NCBI RefSeq assembly: GCF_024505145.1
Contig: NZ_JANIAA010000011.1
Location: 62,001 to 126,000 of the forward strand
Length of the DNA stretch: 64,000 nucleotides
Direction of reading: 5' to 3'
From: Streptomyces rugosispiralis
GTDB taxonomy: Bacteria; Actinomycetota; Actinomycetes; Streptomycetales; Streptomycetaceae
Every line of letters starts with the position of its first letter. Position 1 is the first letter of the stretch. Shown piece after piece: positions 28,013 to 36,146 of this stretch. Under the pieces are notes generated by a model, which was not told where the DNA came from, ran no database searches, and saw nothing but the letters and a program-made list of their open reading frames with translations. The position numbers and the translations under genes are program-made.

Positions 28013-28095
28013 CGGAACCCCCTGGTTCCGCCATCAACGAGGTCCGGAACTCCCGTCGACGGGCTTCGGAACCCGTAGCCGGCGGGTTTCGGAAC
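28013..28095. repeat. four CGGAAC-centred direct repeats
   Basis: CGGAAC occurs at 28013, 28045, 28067 and 28090, each within a GGTTCGGAACC-like context, upstream of the VTT gene and the divergent tuf3 leader. The spacings of 22, 23 and 32 bp suggest binding sites on one helix face. The rest of the 27928-28179 gap shows no gene. Confidence 0.5.
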
Positions 28096-28179
28096 CTCCA
28101 GTCGACGGTCTGCCGACAATCGGACGACAACCCGACGACATCGCAGCCTCCGCCGGGTTCGGTCGGTTACGCTCCACCG

Positions 28180-28929
28180 ATGCTCGATGTCGCCCCGCCG
28201 CCCGCGAGCCCGGCCACGCGCCGCGCCCGCGCCGTGCTCCTCTCGCCGTGGTCGCGGCTGGGGCTGCTCGCCGCGCTGCTCACCGGGTCCGCGATCGCGG
28301 TCTGGCTGTGGCAGCCGCAGCGGCTGCTGGCCCACGGCTGGCCGGAGTTGTCGGGCGGGACGGCCGTGGTGCTGTTCACGGCCGCGTACGGGGTGGGCAC
28401 CGCCGCGCTGGTGCCCCGGCCGCTGCTTAATGTGGCGGCCGGTGCGCTCTTCGGCATCCAGGCCGGGCTGGCCACGGCCATCGGCGGCACGGTGATCGGC
28501 GCCGGGATCGCCTTCGGCCTCGGGCGGCTGCTGGGGCAGGACGCGCTGCGGCCGCTGCTGCGGGGGCGCTGGCTCACGGCGGCGGACCGGCAGTTGAGCC
28601 ACCACGGGTTCCGGTCGATGCTGGCGATCCGGCTGTTCCCCGGCGTGCCGTTCGCCGCCGCCAACTACTGCGCGGCCGTCTCCCGGATGGGCTGGCCGTC
28701 GTTCCTGCTGGCCACCGGGCTGGGCAGTGTGCCGAACACCGCCGCCTACGTGGTGGCGGGCAGCCGCGCCACCACCCCCACCTCGCCCGTCTTCCTCCTC
28801 GCGCTGGCCTTCATCACACTGCCCGCCGTCGCGGGGGCGCTGGTGGCCTGGCGCAAACGCGGCCGTATCCGGCCCGTACGCCTCGGGGAGGACGCCGCCG
28901 CGGACGAGAGCGCACCGCCGCGGGGCTGA
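28180..28929 (+). CDS. TVP38/TMEM64 (VTT-domain) membrane protein
   Basis: A 249-residue protein with about six helices and the VTT/DedA-related core: ALVPRPLLNVAAGALFGIQAG, then GLGRLLGQDALRPLL, then the FRSMLAIRLFPGVPFAAANY re-entrant region. Bacterial members are believed to move lipids between leaflets. It is a second DedA-superfamily protein in this window (see 21.6 kb). It diverges from the tuf3 leader. Confidence 0.87.
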   Translation: MLDVAPPPASPATRRARAVLLSPWSRLGLLAALLTGSAIAVWLWQPQRLLAHGWPELSGGTAVVLFTAAYGVGTAALVPRPLLNVAAGALFGIQAGLATAIGGTVIGAGIAFGLGRLLGQDALRPLLRGRWLTAADRQLSHHGFRSMLAIRLFPGVPFAAANYCAAVSRMGWPSFLLATGLGSVPNTAAYVVAGSRATTPTSPVFLLALAFITLPAVAGALVAWRKRGRIRPVRLGEDAAADESAPPRG

Positions 28930-29018
28930 CGGGCGGCCCCTCGGGGCCGACGGGCGGCCTCTCGGGGCCGACGGGCGGCCTCTCGGGGCCGACGGGCGGC
29001 CTCTCGGGGCCGACGGGG
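28927..29018. repeat. 21-bp tandem repeat, about four copies
   Basis: Units of CGACGGGCGGCCTCTCGGGGC begin at the stop codon of the VTT gene and run almost to the convergent MFS gene. Each has a GGCC...GGCC inverted pair, so the array could form serial hairpins and serve as a two-way terminator. Confidence 0.8.
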
Positions 29019-29042
29019 CCGGGGTACGTCAGCCAGGGTCCG

Positions 29043-30599
29043 TCAGCCACCGGCGGGTCCGGTGGCCGGGCCACCGGCGGAGGGCGACGTGGCCGCGGCG
29101 CGGGCGGACAGCGGCTCGGCGACGTCCTCCAGGGGACGCCGCTCCGCCGGAACCGCGAGGAAGAGGGCGACGAGCCCGGCGGCGACCATCAGCGTCGCCC
29201 CGATGGAGAAGGCCAGCGCGGTGTCGGCGACGACTCCGCTCGCCGTCAGATCCGAGAAGATCAGCGGTCCGCTGATGCCCCCGGCCGCCGTGCCGATGGC
29301 GTAGAAGAAGGCGATGGCCAGGGCGCGCGTCTCCATCGGGAAGACCTCGCTGACCGTCAGATACGCCGCGCTCGCACCGGCCGAGGCGAAGAAGAGGACC
29401 ACGCACCAGCAGGCCGTCATCGTGGTCGCGTTGAGCCAGCCGTTGCCGAACATCCACGCCGTGATGAACAGCAGCGCACCGGAGAGGATGTACGTCCCCG
29501 AGATCATCGGCCGGCGGCCGACCGTGTCGAAGAGCCTGCTCAGCAGCAACGGCCCGAGGAAGTTGCCGAAGGCGATGACCGTGAAGTAATAGCCGGTGTT
29601 ACCGCTGGGCACACCGAAGAACTTCACCAGGATCGAGCCGAAGCCGAAGGTGATGGCGTTGTAGAGGAACGCCTGCCCGATGAAGAGGGCCAGCCCCAGG
29701 AACGCGCGCCGGGGGTACGCCCGGAAGAGCGTCCGGGCGATCTCGACGAAGCCGGTGCTCTTCCGCGTGCGGATGGTGATGGCCTGGTCCGGCTCGGGGA
29801 GGCGCCGCCCGGTCTCGTCCTCGATCCGCCGTTCGGCCGCCGCGACCAGTTCGTCGGCGCCCTCCGCCCGGCCGTGGATGAACATCCAGCGCGGGCTTTC
29901 GGGGACGTTCCGCCGGACCAGCAGGATGACCAGGCCGAGGACGACACCGAGGGCGAAGGTGAGCCGCCAGCCGACGTTCAGCGCGAAGAAGTTCGTGTTG
30001 AGCATCAGCACGGAGAGCAGCGAGCCGCCCATCGCGCCGAGCCAGAAGCTCCCGTTGATGACCAGGTCGACGCGGCCCCGGTACTTGCTGGGGATCAGTT
30101 CGTCGATCGCGGAGTTGATGGCCGCGTACTCCCCGCCGATGCCGAAGCCGGTGAGGAAGCGGAAGAGGAAGAACCACCAGGCGGCGAAGGAGATGGCGGT
30201 GAGCGCGGTGGCGGTCAGATAGACCCCGAGCGTGATGAGGAAGAGCCTCTTGCGGCCGTAGCGGTCGGTGAGCCAGCCGAAGACCAGCGCCCCGGTGCAT
30301 GCCCCGGCCACATAGAGGGCCGCCGCCATCCCGGTGACCTGCGCGTCGGTGATGGGCAGCCCGCTGCCGGGCTCGGAGAGACGGCTGGCGATATTGCCGA
30401 CGACGGTCACTTCCAGACCGTCCAGGATCCATACGGTGCCGAGGCCGATCACGATCATCCAGTGCCAGCGTGACCAGGGCAGCCGATCCAGCCGTGCCGG
30501 GACCTCGGTGGTGATCGTGCCGCCCGGCCCGTTTCCGGTGCCGCCCCCGGCCCCGTCCCGCCGGCCGCCCTGTCCTCCGTCGTGCCCGATCGCGGCCAT
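29043..30599 (-). CDS. MFS transporter, sugar-porter-like
   Basis: A 518-residue twelve-helix transporter with the classic motifs GWLTDRYGRKRLFLITLGVY after helix 2, RFLTGFGIGGEYAAINSAID in helix 4/5 and FDTVGRRPMISGTY in the second half. It also has VPESPRWM, typical of the sugar/other (SP-like) group. A 45-residue G-rich N-terminus precedes helix 1. The substrate is unknown; aromatic acids or sugars are both plausible. GAGGAG lies about 9 bases before ATG 30599. Confidence 0.88.
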   Translation of the reverse strand: MAAIGHDGGQGGRRDGAGGGTGNGPGGTITTEVPARLDRLPWSRWHWMIVIGLGTVWILDGLEVTVVGNIASRLSEPGSGLPITDAQVTGMAAALYVAGACTGALVFGWLTDRYGRKRLFLITLGVYLTATALTAISFAAWWFFLFRFLTGFGIGGEYAAINSAIDELIPSKYRGRVDLVINGSFWLGAMGGSLLSVLMLNTNFFALNVGWRLTFALGVVLGLVILLVRRNVPESPRWMFIHGRAEGADELVAAAERRIEDETGRRLPEPDQAITIRTRKSTGFVEIARTLFRAYPRRAFLGLALFIGQAFLYNAITFGFGSILVKFFGVPSGNTGYYFTVIAFGNFLGPLLLSRLFDTVGRRPMISGTYILSGALLFITAWMFGNGWLNATTMTACWCVVLFFASAGASAAYLTVSEVFPMETRALAIAFFYAIGTAAGGISGPLIFSDLTASGVVADTALAFSIGATLMVAAGLVALFLAVPAERRPLEDVAEPLSARAAATSPSAGGPATGPAGG

Positions 30600-30633
30600 A
30601 CGGTTCGGCTCCTCGGCTGTCCTCGACTGTTCG

Positions 30634-30679
30634 GCTGTCCACGGCTGCCCACGTGCTGCCCACGTGCTGCCCACGGCTG
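30634..30679. repeat. 11-bp direct repeats upstream of MFS gene
   Basis: GCTGCCCACGT occurs twice in tandem, flanked by shortened copies (GCTGTCCACG before, GCTGCCCACG after), starting 35 bases upstream of the MFS start codon. One-turn spacing suggests a protein-binding array. Confidence 0.6.
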
Positions 30680-30923
30680 ATCCTCACCAGGCGCCCGCGG
30701 CCCGGCGACCCAGCCCGAGTACCCAAGGTCAAAGCGCTGAACCGATGGTCCGACCAGGCCCTTGATGGGCCGCGCACCCGGGGACGCTACGCTGCCCCCA
30801 CGACCGGCCGTTGATCCTCGACGGTCGGCTTCCCACTGACCGCCCCGCCTGAATCGGTCATGCCTGGACATCTGCGACCAGGAACCGAGCAGCGCACGAT
30901 CAGCCTTGGATAGCGAAGACTCA

Positions 30924-31796
30924 ATGTCGTGGTTTGAATCATTCATCCTCGGGCTGGTCCAGGGGTTGACTGAGTTTCTTCCGATCTCCTCCAGCGCCCA
31001 TCTGCGGCTCACGGCCGCGTTCGCCGGCTGGAGCGACCCTGGGCCCGCCTTCACCGCGATCACCCAGATCGGCACGGAGCTCGCGGTGCTCATCTACTTC
31101 CGTAAGGACATCGTCAACATCGTGTCGGCCTGGTTCCGCTCGCTCTTCAGCAAGGAGTGGCGCGGCAACCACGATGCCCAGATGGGCTGGCTGGTGATCG
31201 TCGGCTCGCTGCCCATCGGGGTGCTCGGGCTCACCCTCCAGGACGCGATCGAGGGTCCGTTCCGCGATCTGCGCCTGATAGCCACGACGCTCGTGGTCAT
31301 GGGCGTCGTGCTGGGCTTCGCGGACCGGCGTGCGGCCCGCGATGAGACGGGCGGCCGGCATCGCGTCGCCAACCAGCGCAAGACGCTCAAGGAGCTGAGC
31401 ATCCGGGACGGGCTCATATTCGGGGTCTGCCAGGCGATGGCGCTGGTGCCGGGCGTCTCCCGGTCCGGCGCGACCATCAGCGGCGGACTGCTGATGGGCT
31501 ACACCCGCGAGGCCGCGGCCCGCTACTCCTTCCTGCTCGCGGTGCCGGCGGTGCTGGCCTCGGGCGTCTTCGAGCTGAAGGACGCCTCCGAGGGCCATAC
31601 CGAGTGGGGCCCGACGATCTTCGCGACGGTCATCGCCTTCGTGGTCGGCTATGTGGTGATCGCGTGGTTCATGAAATTCATCTCGAGCAAGAGCTTCATG
31701 CCGTTTGTGATCTACCGGATTCTGCTGGGCCTCGCGCTCTTCGCCCTCGTCGGCCTCGGTGTGCTGAGCGCGCACGCGGCCGAGTCGGCAGGCTGA
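30924..31796 (+). CDS. uppP: undecaprenyl-diphosphatase UppP (BacA type)
   Basis: A 290-residue, eight-helix membrane enzyme that removes a phosphate from undecaprenyl diphosphate so the carrier can be reused in wall synthesis; overproduction gives bacitracin resistance. Signatures: LGLVQGLTEFLPISSSAHL at the N-terminus and VPGVSRSGATISGGLLMGY in the second half. A TTG at 30906 is in frame, but the family begins MSWFESFILG at ATG 30924. Confidence 0.96.
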   Translation: MSWFESFILGLVQGLTEFLPISSSAHLRLTAAFAGWSDPGPAFTAITQIGTELAVLIYFRKDIVNIVSAWFRSLFSKEWRGNHDAQMGWLVIVGSLPIGVLGLTLQDAIEGPFRDLRLIATTLVVMGVVLGFADRRAARDETGGRHRVANQRKTLKELSIRDGLIFGVCQAMALVPGVSRSGATISGGLLMGYTREAAARYSFLLAVPAVLASGVFELKDASEGHTEWGPTIFATVIAFVVGYVVIAWFMKFISSKSFMPFVIYRILLGLALFALVGLGVLSAHAAESAG

Positions 31797-31807
31797 CGCA
31801 CCTCTCG

Positions 31808-31857
31808 GGTGTCCACCGGTACCCGTCGGTATCCACGGGTATCCGCCGGCATCCGCC
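31808..31857. repeat. 10-bp tandem repeat, five copies
   Basis: GGTGTCCACC, GGTACCCGTC, GGTATCCACG, GGTATCCGCC and GGCATCCGCC run head to tail just after uppP. The remaining gap to 32064 shows no gene. Confidence 0.8.
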
Positions 31858-32064
31858 GGACAGGCAGGGAGATGGGCCGCCGGCCGAGGAGGGAGGAGTC
31901 CGGCGGCCCCTTCGCCCAGGGCTGGCGCCCCCTGAGCGGCATGGGACGAGTCAAGCGCCATGCCGGGCAGCAGGGAAGGGTGTGCGGTAGATATATGCAA
32001 GCACTCGCATCACACCGGGTGTGAATTCCTCACCCAGCGCACACCCCTGCCCTGAGCTGCGGCC

Positions 32065-32721
32065 TTACGGGGACGATGGCCCCGCCGGACCGGTGACGAT
32101 CTCCACCAGCTCACTCAACGAGTCGATCCGCCAGTCCGCCATCGCCGCGTCGGCCGTATCGCCCCACAGATACGCCCACGGCCCCCGGCGGATATGCGCG
32201 GCCCGCAGCCCGGCGGCCTTCGCCGGGCGGGTGTCGAACGCCGGATAGTCACCCACGTACACCGTGTTCCCCGGCGCGGCGCCGCCGAGCTCCAGCACCC
32301 GCCGGAAGAACTCCGGATCCGGCTTGACGACCCCCCATCCACTGGACGTCGCCACGGCGTCGACCGGCAGCTCCATGCCCCGCAGCAGCTCCCCCATCCG
32401 CAGCGACTGATTCCCGGCCAGGACCACCCGCAGCCCGGACGCCCGCAGCGCGCCGAGCGCGGACCGTACGTCCGGGTACAGATCGGACTCGTCCAGCCAC
32501 TCCCCCCGCCCCGCCACCTCCCGCGCCCGCCGCTCGGCCTCGATGTCCACACCCGGCCGCAGCAGCCGGATCGCGTCCCCGTCGTCCCGCCCCTGCGCGA
32601 CGACGGCCCCCACCAGCGCGGACAGGGTGTGCCGGGGCACCCCGAGCCAGTCGGCCCAGGAGCCCCAGTAGCGGTCCTCGCGGACGAGGGTCGAGCCGAT
32701 GTCGAACACCACGCTCTCCAT
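32065..32721 (-). CDS. HAD-family hydrolase
   Basis: A 218-residue haloacid-dehalogenase-like phosphatase. Motif I is atypical: VFDIGSTLVRED, with Gly-Ser where most have the second Asp (DxD). Motif II is the VVLAGNQS strand, motif III the Lys in GVVKPDPEFF, and motif IV YVGDYPAFDTRPAKAAG. The DIG variant of motif I may weaken phosphatase activity. ATG 32721 is favoured over two GTGs immediately upstream because GGAAGG is suitably spaced. Confidence 0.85.
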   Translation of the reverse strand: MESVVFDIGSTLVREDRYWGSWADWLGVPRHTLSALVGAVVAQGRDDGDAIRLLRPGVDIEAERRAREVAGRGEWLDESDLYPDVRSALGALRASGLRVVLAGNQSLRMGELLRGMELPVDAVATSSGWGVVKPDPEFFRRVLELGGAAPGNTVYVGDYPAFDTRPAKAAGLRAAHIRRGPWAYLWGDTADAAMADWRIDSLSELVEIVTGPAGPSSP

Positions 32722-32772
32722 CACCACACCCCCTTCCCACGGACACCTACGGCTTCCTACGGCCGGCAGCCC

Positions 32773-33393
32773 TCAGACCTTCTCCGGCCCCTGCCCCGCC
32801 CAGTCCGCGTAACGGATCCGGGCGAGATCCAGCACCTCACCGACCGTGCCCCATTCGTTCTTCCCCAGCCGGGACAGCGGCCGCAGCCGTGTGATCTCCG
32901 CATGCCCGTCGACCATCACCTCGTCGTCGATCACGGCGTGCACCACCCGCCCGAAGACCACCGTCGAGTTCCCGAGCCCCATCGTGCTGTGCACCACACA
33001 CTCCAAGGCCACCGGCGACCCCGCCACCCGAGGCGGCTTCACCCGCAAGCTCGCCTCCTGCTCCACCCCCACCGCCTCGAACTCGCTCACCCCGTGCGGA
33101 AAGTCCGTCGCGGTCGCGTTGACCTGCTCGAACAGCCCCTCGGGAGCGAGGTTCACCACAAACTCCCCGGTGTCCTCGACATTCCGCAGCGAATCCTTAC
33201 GCCCCACGGAGGTGAACTGCACGACGGGCGGAGCCACGGCCGCCACGGTGAAGAACGAATGCGGGGCGAGGTTCGCGGCACCGTCCTGGCCGACGGTCGA
33301 CACCCAGGCGATCGGCCGAGGCACGATGACCGAGGTCAGCAGCTTGTAGAAGGGAGTGGCGCCCATGGTCTCGGGATCGAAATCGATACGCAT
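32773..33393 (-). CDS. flavin reductase-family protein
   Basis: A 206-residue protein of the flavin reductase/DIM6-NTAB fold: YKLLTSVIVPRPIAWVSTVG (FMN-binding start), NLAPHSFFTVAAVAPPVVQF and GEFVVNLA. The group binds FMN and often supplies reduced flavin or acts as an oxidoreductase. The frame is open far upstream, but MRIDFDPETMGATPFYKLL is the natural family start. It may be co-transcribed with the HAD gene 51 bases downstream. Confidence 0.87.
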   Translation of the reverse strand: MRIDFDPETMGATPFYKLLTSVIVPRPIAWVSTVGQDGAANLAPHSFFTVAAVAPPVVQFTSVGRKDSLRNVEDTGEFVVNLAPEGLFEQVNATATDFPHGVSEFEAVGVEQEASLRVKPPRVAGSPVALECVVHSTMGLGNSTVVFGRVVHAVIDDEVMVDGHAEITRLRPLSRLGKNEWGTVGEVLDLARIRYADWAGQGPEKV

Positions 33394-33616
33394 GCGCCCC
33401 AGTATCCGCTGGCCGCGACGGCGCGTCCCAGCGACGGTCCGCGGTCTCGCCGTGAGCTGAGCCCGCATCGTCCGCATCTCCTTCTCAGCGATACCTCCAT
33501 TGTGAGAAGAAAGCAGAATCCACGGGCTTGCAGAGCCCCCTCGCGGGCCGCGGCGGCGCCCTCGCTTCCCCTCGCTTCCCCTGGCTTCAAATGATCGGTT
33601 ACGGCGCATCCGCGCC

Positions 33617-33632
33617 TCTACAGTGCTGTAGA
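33617..33632. promoter_or_regulatory. palindromic operator upstream of the TerD-family gene
   Basis: TCTACAG-TG-CTGTAGA, a 7-base-arm dyad 108 bases before the start codon and followed by an AT-rich ATTT. The same element stands in front of tatA at 35916-35931, with three identical flanking bases on each side. The TACA...TGTA core resembles BlaI/MecI/CopY-type operators; no such regulator is in the window. Confidence 0.7.
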
Positions 33633-33740
33633 TTTACGGCCGGATCCGGCAGTGGCGACAGCGGAAATCTACTTCCGCGAACCTTCGCGCCCGTCCACCC
33701 CCCCATGTGTTGGTCACTTGAAACCCAGGAGCTGTGCCCT

Positions 33741-34313
33741 GTGACTGTGAGCCTGTCCAAAGGCGGCAATCTCTCCCTCACCCGCTCCCAGCCCGGCACC
33801 GCCAGCGTCGTCGCGGGCCTCGGCTGGAAGGTGAACACCGGCCCCGGCGACGTGGACCTCGATGCGAGCGCTCTCGTACTGGGGGCGGACGGCCGGGTCC
33901 TGTCGGATCAGCACTTCGTCTTCTTCAACAACCGGGCAACTCCCGAAAACGCCGTTCGGCACACCGGCGACAACAGGACCGGCGAGGGCGAGGGAGATGG
34001 CGAGCAGATCGCCGTCGACTTCACGTTACTTCCGCCCCAGGCGGAGTCGGTCGTCTTCGTGGTGTCGATTCACGACCAGGAAGGGGTGGCCAGCACCTTC
34101 GGCCGCGTGCGCGAGGCGTACATCCGCGTGGTGCACCAAGCGGCCGGCGTGGAGATGTGCCGCTTCGAGCTGACCGAGGATGGCCACGATGAGACCGCGA
34201 TGGTGTTCGGCCAGCTGTACCGGCGCGACGAGGAGTGGAAGTTCCGCGCGATCGGCCAAGGCTATGCAGCGGGCCTGATGGGCATCGCCAAGGAATACGG
34301 CGTCAATGTGTGA
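33741..34313 (+). CDS. TerD-family stress protein
   Basis: A 190-residue TerD domain protein: VSLSKGGNLSL, DVDLDASALVLG, then the acidic HTGDNRTGEGEGDGEQIAV loop, which matches the calcium-binding region of TerD. The family is tied to tellurite and general stress resistance and is multi-copy in Streptomyces, where some members affect development. It starts at GTG with AGGAG 9 bases upstream. It lies under the palindromic operator shared with tatA. Confidence 0.93.
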   Translation: MTVSLSKGGNLSLTRSQPGTASVVAGLGWKVNTGPGDVDLDASALVLGADGRVLSDQHFVFFNNRATPENAVRHTGDNRTGEGEGDGEQIAVDFTLLPPQAESVVFVVSIHDQEGVASTFGRVREAYIRVVHQAAGVEMCRFELTEDGHDETAMVFGQLYRRDEEWKFRAIGQGYAAGLMGIAKEYGVNV

Positions 34314-34336
34314 GGGCCCGCGCCGCTGATGTGACA

Positions 34337-34358
34337 CCGCGGTGCCATCGCACCGCGG
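34337..34358 (+). terminator. terminator of the TerD-family gene
   Basis: Perfect 9-base arms CCGCGGTGC and GCACCGCGG around a CATC loop, 23 bases past the stop. It separates this gene from the channel gene. Confidence 0.7.
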
Positions 34359-34524
34359 CCACCCGGCGAATCGCCGGTTGGTGATACCTACGGGACTGCG
34401 GCAGTCGGCGCCGGCTCCGCCGCTGGCCGGCCCGGCACACCCGGCGGGAACGTCTTGACCGCCCGCTGCGCGCATCACCCGTCACCGCGGCTCCGAGTGG
34501 CAGCTCAGAACTGGTGGAAGCGAG

Positions 34525-35448
34525 ATGGTGGACGGTACTGGCGCGCCCAAGGCGCACGCCCTCGTGGAGGGTTCCCGCCGGGTCGTCGACTCGGGCTGGT
34601 TCGGCGTGGTGGTCTTCAGCGTCATCATGGCCAATGCGGCGGTTCTCGGCGTCGAGACGTACAGCGGCGTGGTGGAGGACTGGCACACCGAACTGAAGGC
34701 GCTGGAACACGGGTTCCTGGCGATCTTCACAGCCGAGATCCTCCTGCGGATGGTGGCCCACGGGGACCGGCCCTGGGACTTCTTCCGCGATCCCTGGAAC
34801 CTGTTCGACGTGGCGGTCGTGGCGCTGGCCTTCCTCCCCGTCACACGCGAGAACGCGACGGTTCTGCGGCTGCTTCGGCTGGCCCGGGTGCTACGGGCCG
34901 CGCGGTTCCTGCCACAGATACGGGTGGTGATCACGGCCATCGGCAAGAGCCTGCCGGGGACCCTGAGTTTCCTGCTGGTCGGCACGCTGCTGCTGTATGT
35001 GTACGCCATGGTCGGCTGGGTGTTCTTCGCCGATGACGACCCGGAGCACTACGGCTCGATCGGCCGGGCCGTCCTGACGCTCTTCTTGCTCATCACCCTG
35101 GACGGGCTGGGGGACGCGGTACGGGCGGGGCTGGAGATATCCCGCTGGACCATCGTCTACTTCGCCTCGTTCGTGCTGCTGGGTTCGTTCGTCCTGGTGA
35201 ACCTGCTCATCGGCGTTGTCATCAACTCCCTTGAGGAAGCCCGCGCCATGGAGGAGGCGGACCAGGCCGAGCCGCCGGGCCCCGCGCCCATCGGGCCCAC
35301 CCCGGAGCCGCTGCGTGAACGGATCGCGGCCGCTCGGCAGGCCCTGGACGACCTCGAAGCGGACCTGGGCACCACGCCCAGTGGCTGCCGATGCCAGGTG
35401 CCGGCCGACGAGGAGGAGGGGCGACGGGCTCGCGTCCCGGGCGGATAG
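34525..35448 (+). CDS. voltage-gated-type cation channel subunit
   Basis: A 307-residue six-helix protein of the bacterial voltage-gated sodium channel family. S4 carries five arginines every third residue (R115, R118, R121, R124, R127). S2/S3 have the countercharges (AIFTAEILLRM, WNLFDVAVVAL). The pore loop reads TLFLLITLDGLGDAV, so the usual L-E-S-W-A-S filter is replaced by L-D-G-L-G-D. S6 is VLLGSFVLVNLLIGVVINSL, followed by a cytoplasmic helix. GGAAGCGAG precedes the ATG. The gene lies between the TerD gene and tatA but lacks their operator. Confidence 0.88.
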   Translation: MVDGTGAPKAHALVEGSRRVVDSGWFGVVVFSVIMANAAVLGVETYSGVVEDWHTELKALEHGFLAIFTAEILLRMVAHGDRPWDFFRDPWNLFDVAVVALAFLPVTRENATVLRLLRLARVLRAARFLPQIRVVITAIGKSLPGTLSFLLVGTLLLYVYAMVGWVFFADDDPEHYGSIGRAVLTLFLLITLDGLGDAVRAGLEISRWTIVYFASFVLLGSFVLVNLLIGVVINSLEEARAMEEADQAEPPGPAPIGPTPEPLRERIAAARQALDDLEADLGTTPSGCRCQVPADEEEGRRARVPGG

Positions 35449-35541
35449 GCGCGGCGTAAGCCTCAGATGAGAGCAGGCCGCACGATGACGTGCCGACCGG
35501 GCCACACCAGCGCCGTACCCGACACGCCCCTCCCGGCGGAA

Positions 35542-35805
35542 TCAGCGCGGTCCGGTGCCGACACTCCCGCTGCCCGGCTCGGTGTCCGTCGTCCGGGAGC
35601 TGATCACATCGCCGGGCTGGGCCTGGATGACCCTCGGACCTGAGCGGTCCCGCTGACTGTCGTCATCGGATGCCATCGCCTTGGTCTCGCTCTTGAAGAT
35701 GCGGGCCGACTTACCCATGGAACGGACCAGTTCGGGGAGCTTCTTGGCCCCGATGACGACGATGACGACAATGAGGAGGAGGGCCAGCTCGCTTATCCCT
35801 AGCAC
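35542..35805 (-). CDS. tatA: TatA-type twin-arginine translocase subunit
   Basis: An 87-residue protein: one N-terminal membrane helix (ISELALLLIVVIVVIGAKKL), the LPELVRSMGKSARIFKSETK amphipathic helix and a polar tail, as in TatA. TatA oligomers form the passage for folded Tat substrates. tatB and tatC are not nearby, so this is probably an accessory paralogue. The frame extends upstream to 35862, but the GTG at 35805 matches the family start. Its promoter region carries the palindrome shared with the TerD gene. Confidence 0.87.
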   Translation of the reverse strand: MLGISELALLLIVVIVVIGAKKLPELVRSMGKSARIFKSETKAMASDDDSQRDRSGPRVIQAQPGDVISSRTTDTEPGSGSVGTGPR

Positions 35806-35915
35806 GGGCGCCTGCTTTCTCCATGGATGGGCGGGTGGTGGCGTCGCAGCACGCCGAGACATCGCGGCGGGCCCTTCTGAACGCGGCTCCTGTGCTCGAT
35901 GAACCGCGATAAAAA

Positions 35916-35931
35916 TCTACAGCACTGTAGA
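35916..35931. promoter_or_regulatory. palindromic operator upstream of tatA
   Basis: TCTACAGCACTGTAGA on the + strand, the exact reverse complement of the element at 33617-33632. Read toward tatA, 22 consecutive bases are identical to those in front of the TerD gene. The dyad lies 110 bases before the tatA start. The rest of 35932-36146 shows no gene. Confidence 0.7.
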
Positions 35932-36146
35932 GGCTCGCGGGTGGGACACGGACCGAGACGGCCGGCGAACCTGCCGGCCTGCGCCGTGCTGTACGTCGTC
36001 CGCAGCCGGGCCGGCCGCGCTGCCCGGTGGCCGCCCTCGTCGCGGCGGCCGCGGCATGACGTTGTCGGGGCCGCCGGTGCCGTGGGCGAGGGCGGCGAGG
36101 TCGCCAGTAGTACGCGGCCCCAGCAGTACGCAGCCGGAAGTGACTC

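Noticed and set aside
33741..35448. Tellurite-resistance (ter) operon
   Set aside because: Only one TerD-family gene is present; TerB/TerC-like partners are missing and the next gene is a cation channel behind a terminator.
35932..36146. A gene between tatA and the NACHT gene
   Set aside because: Open frames there have no start with a ribosome site and no recognisable domain; they look like by-products of GC bias.
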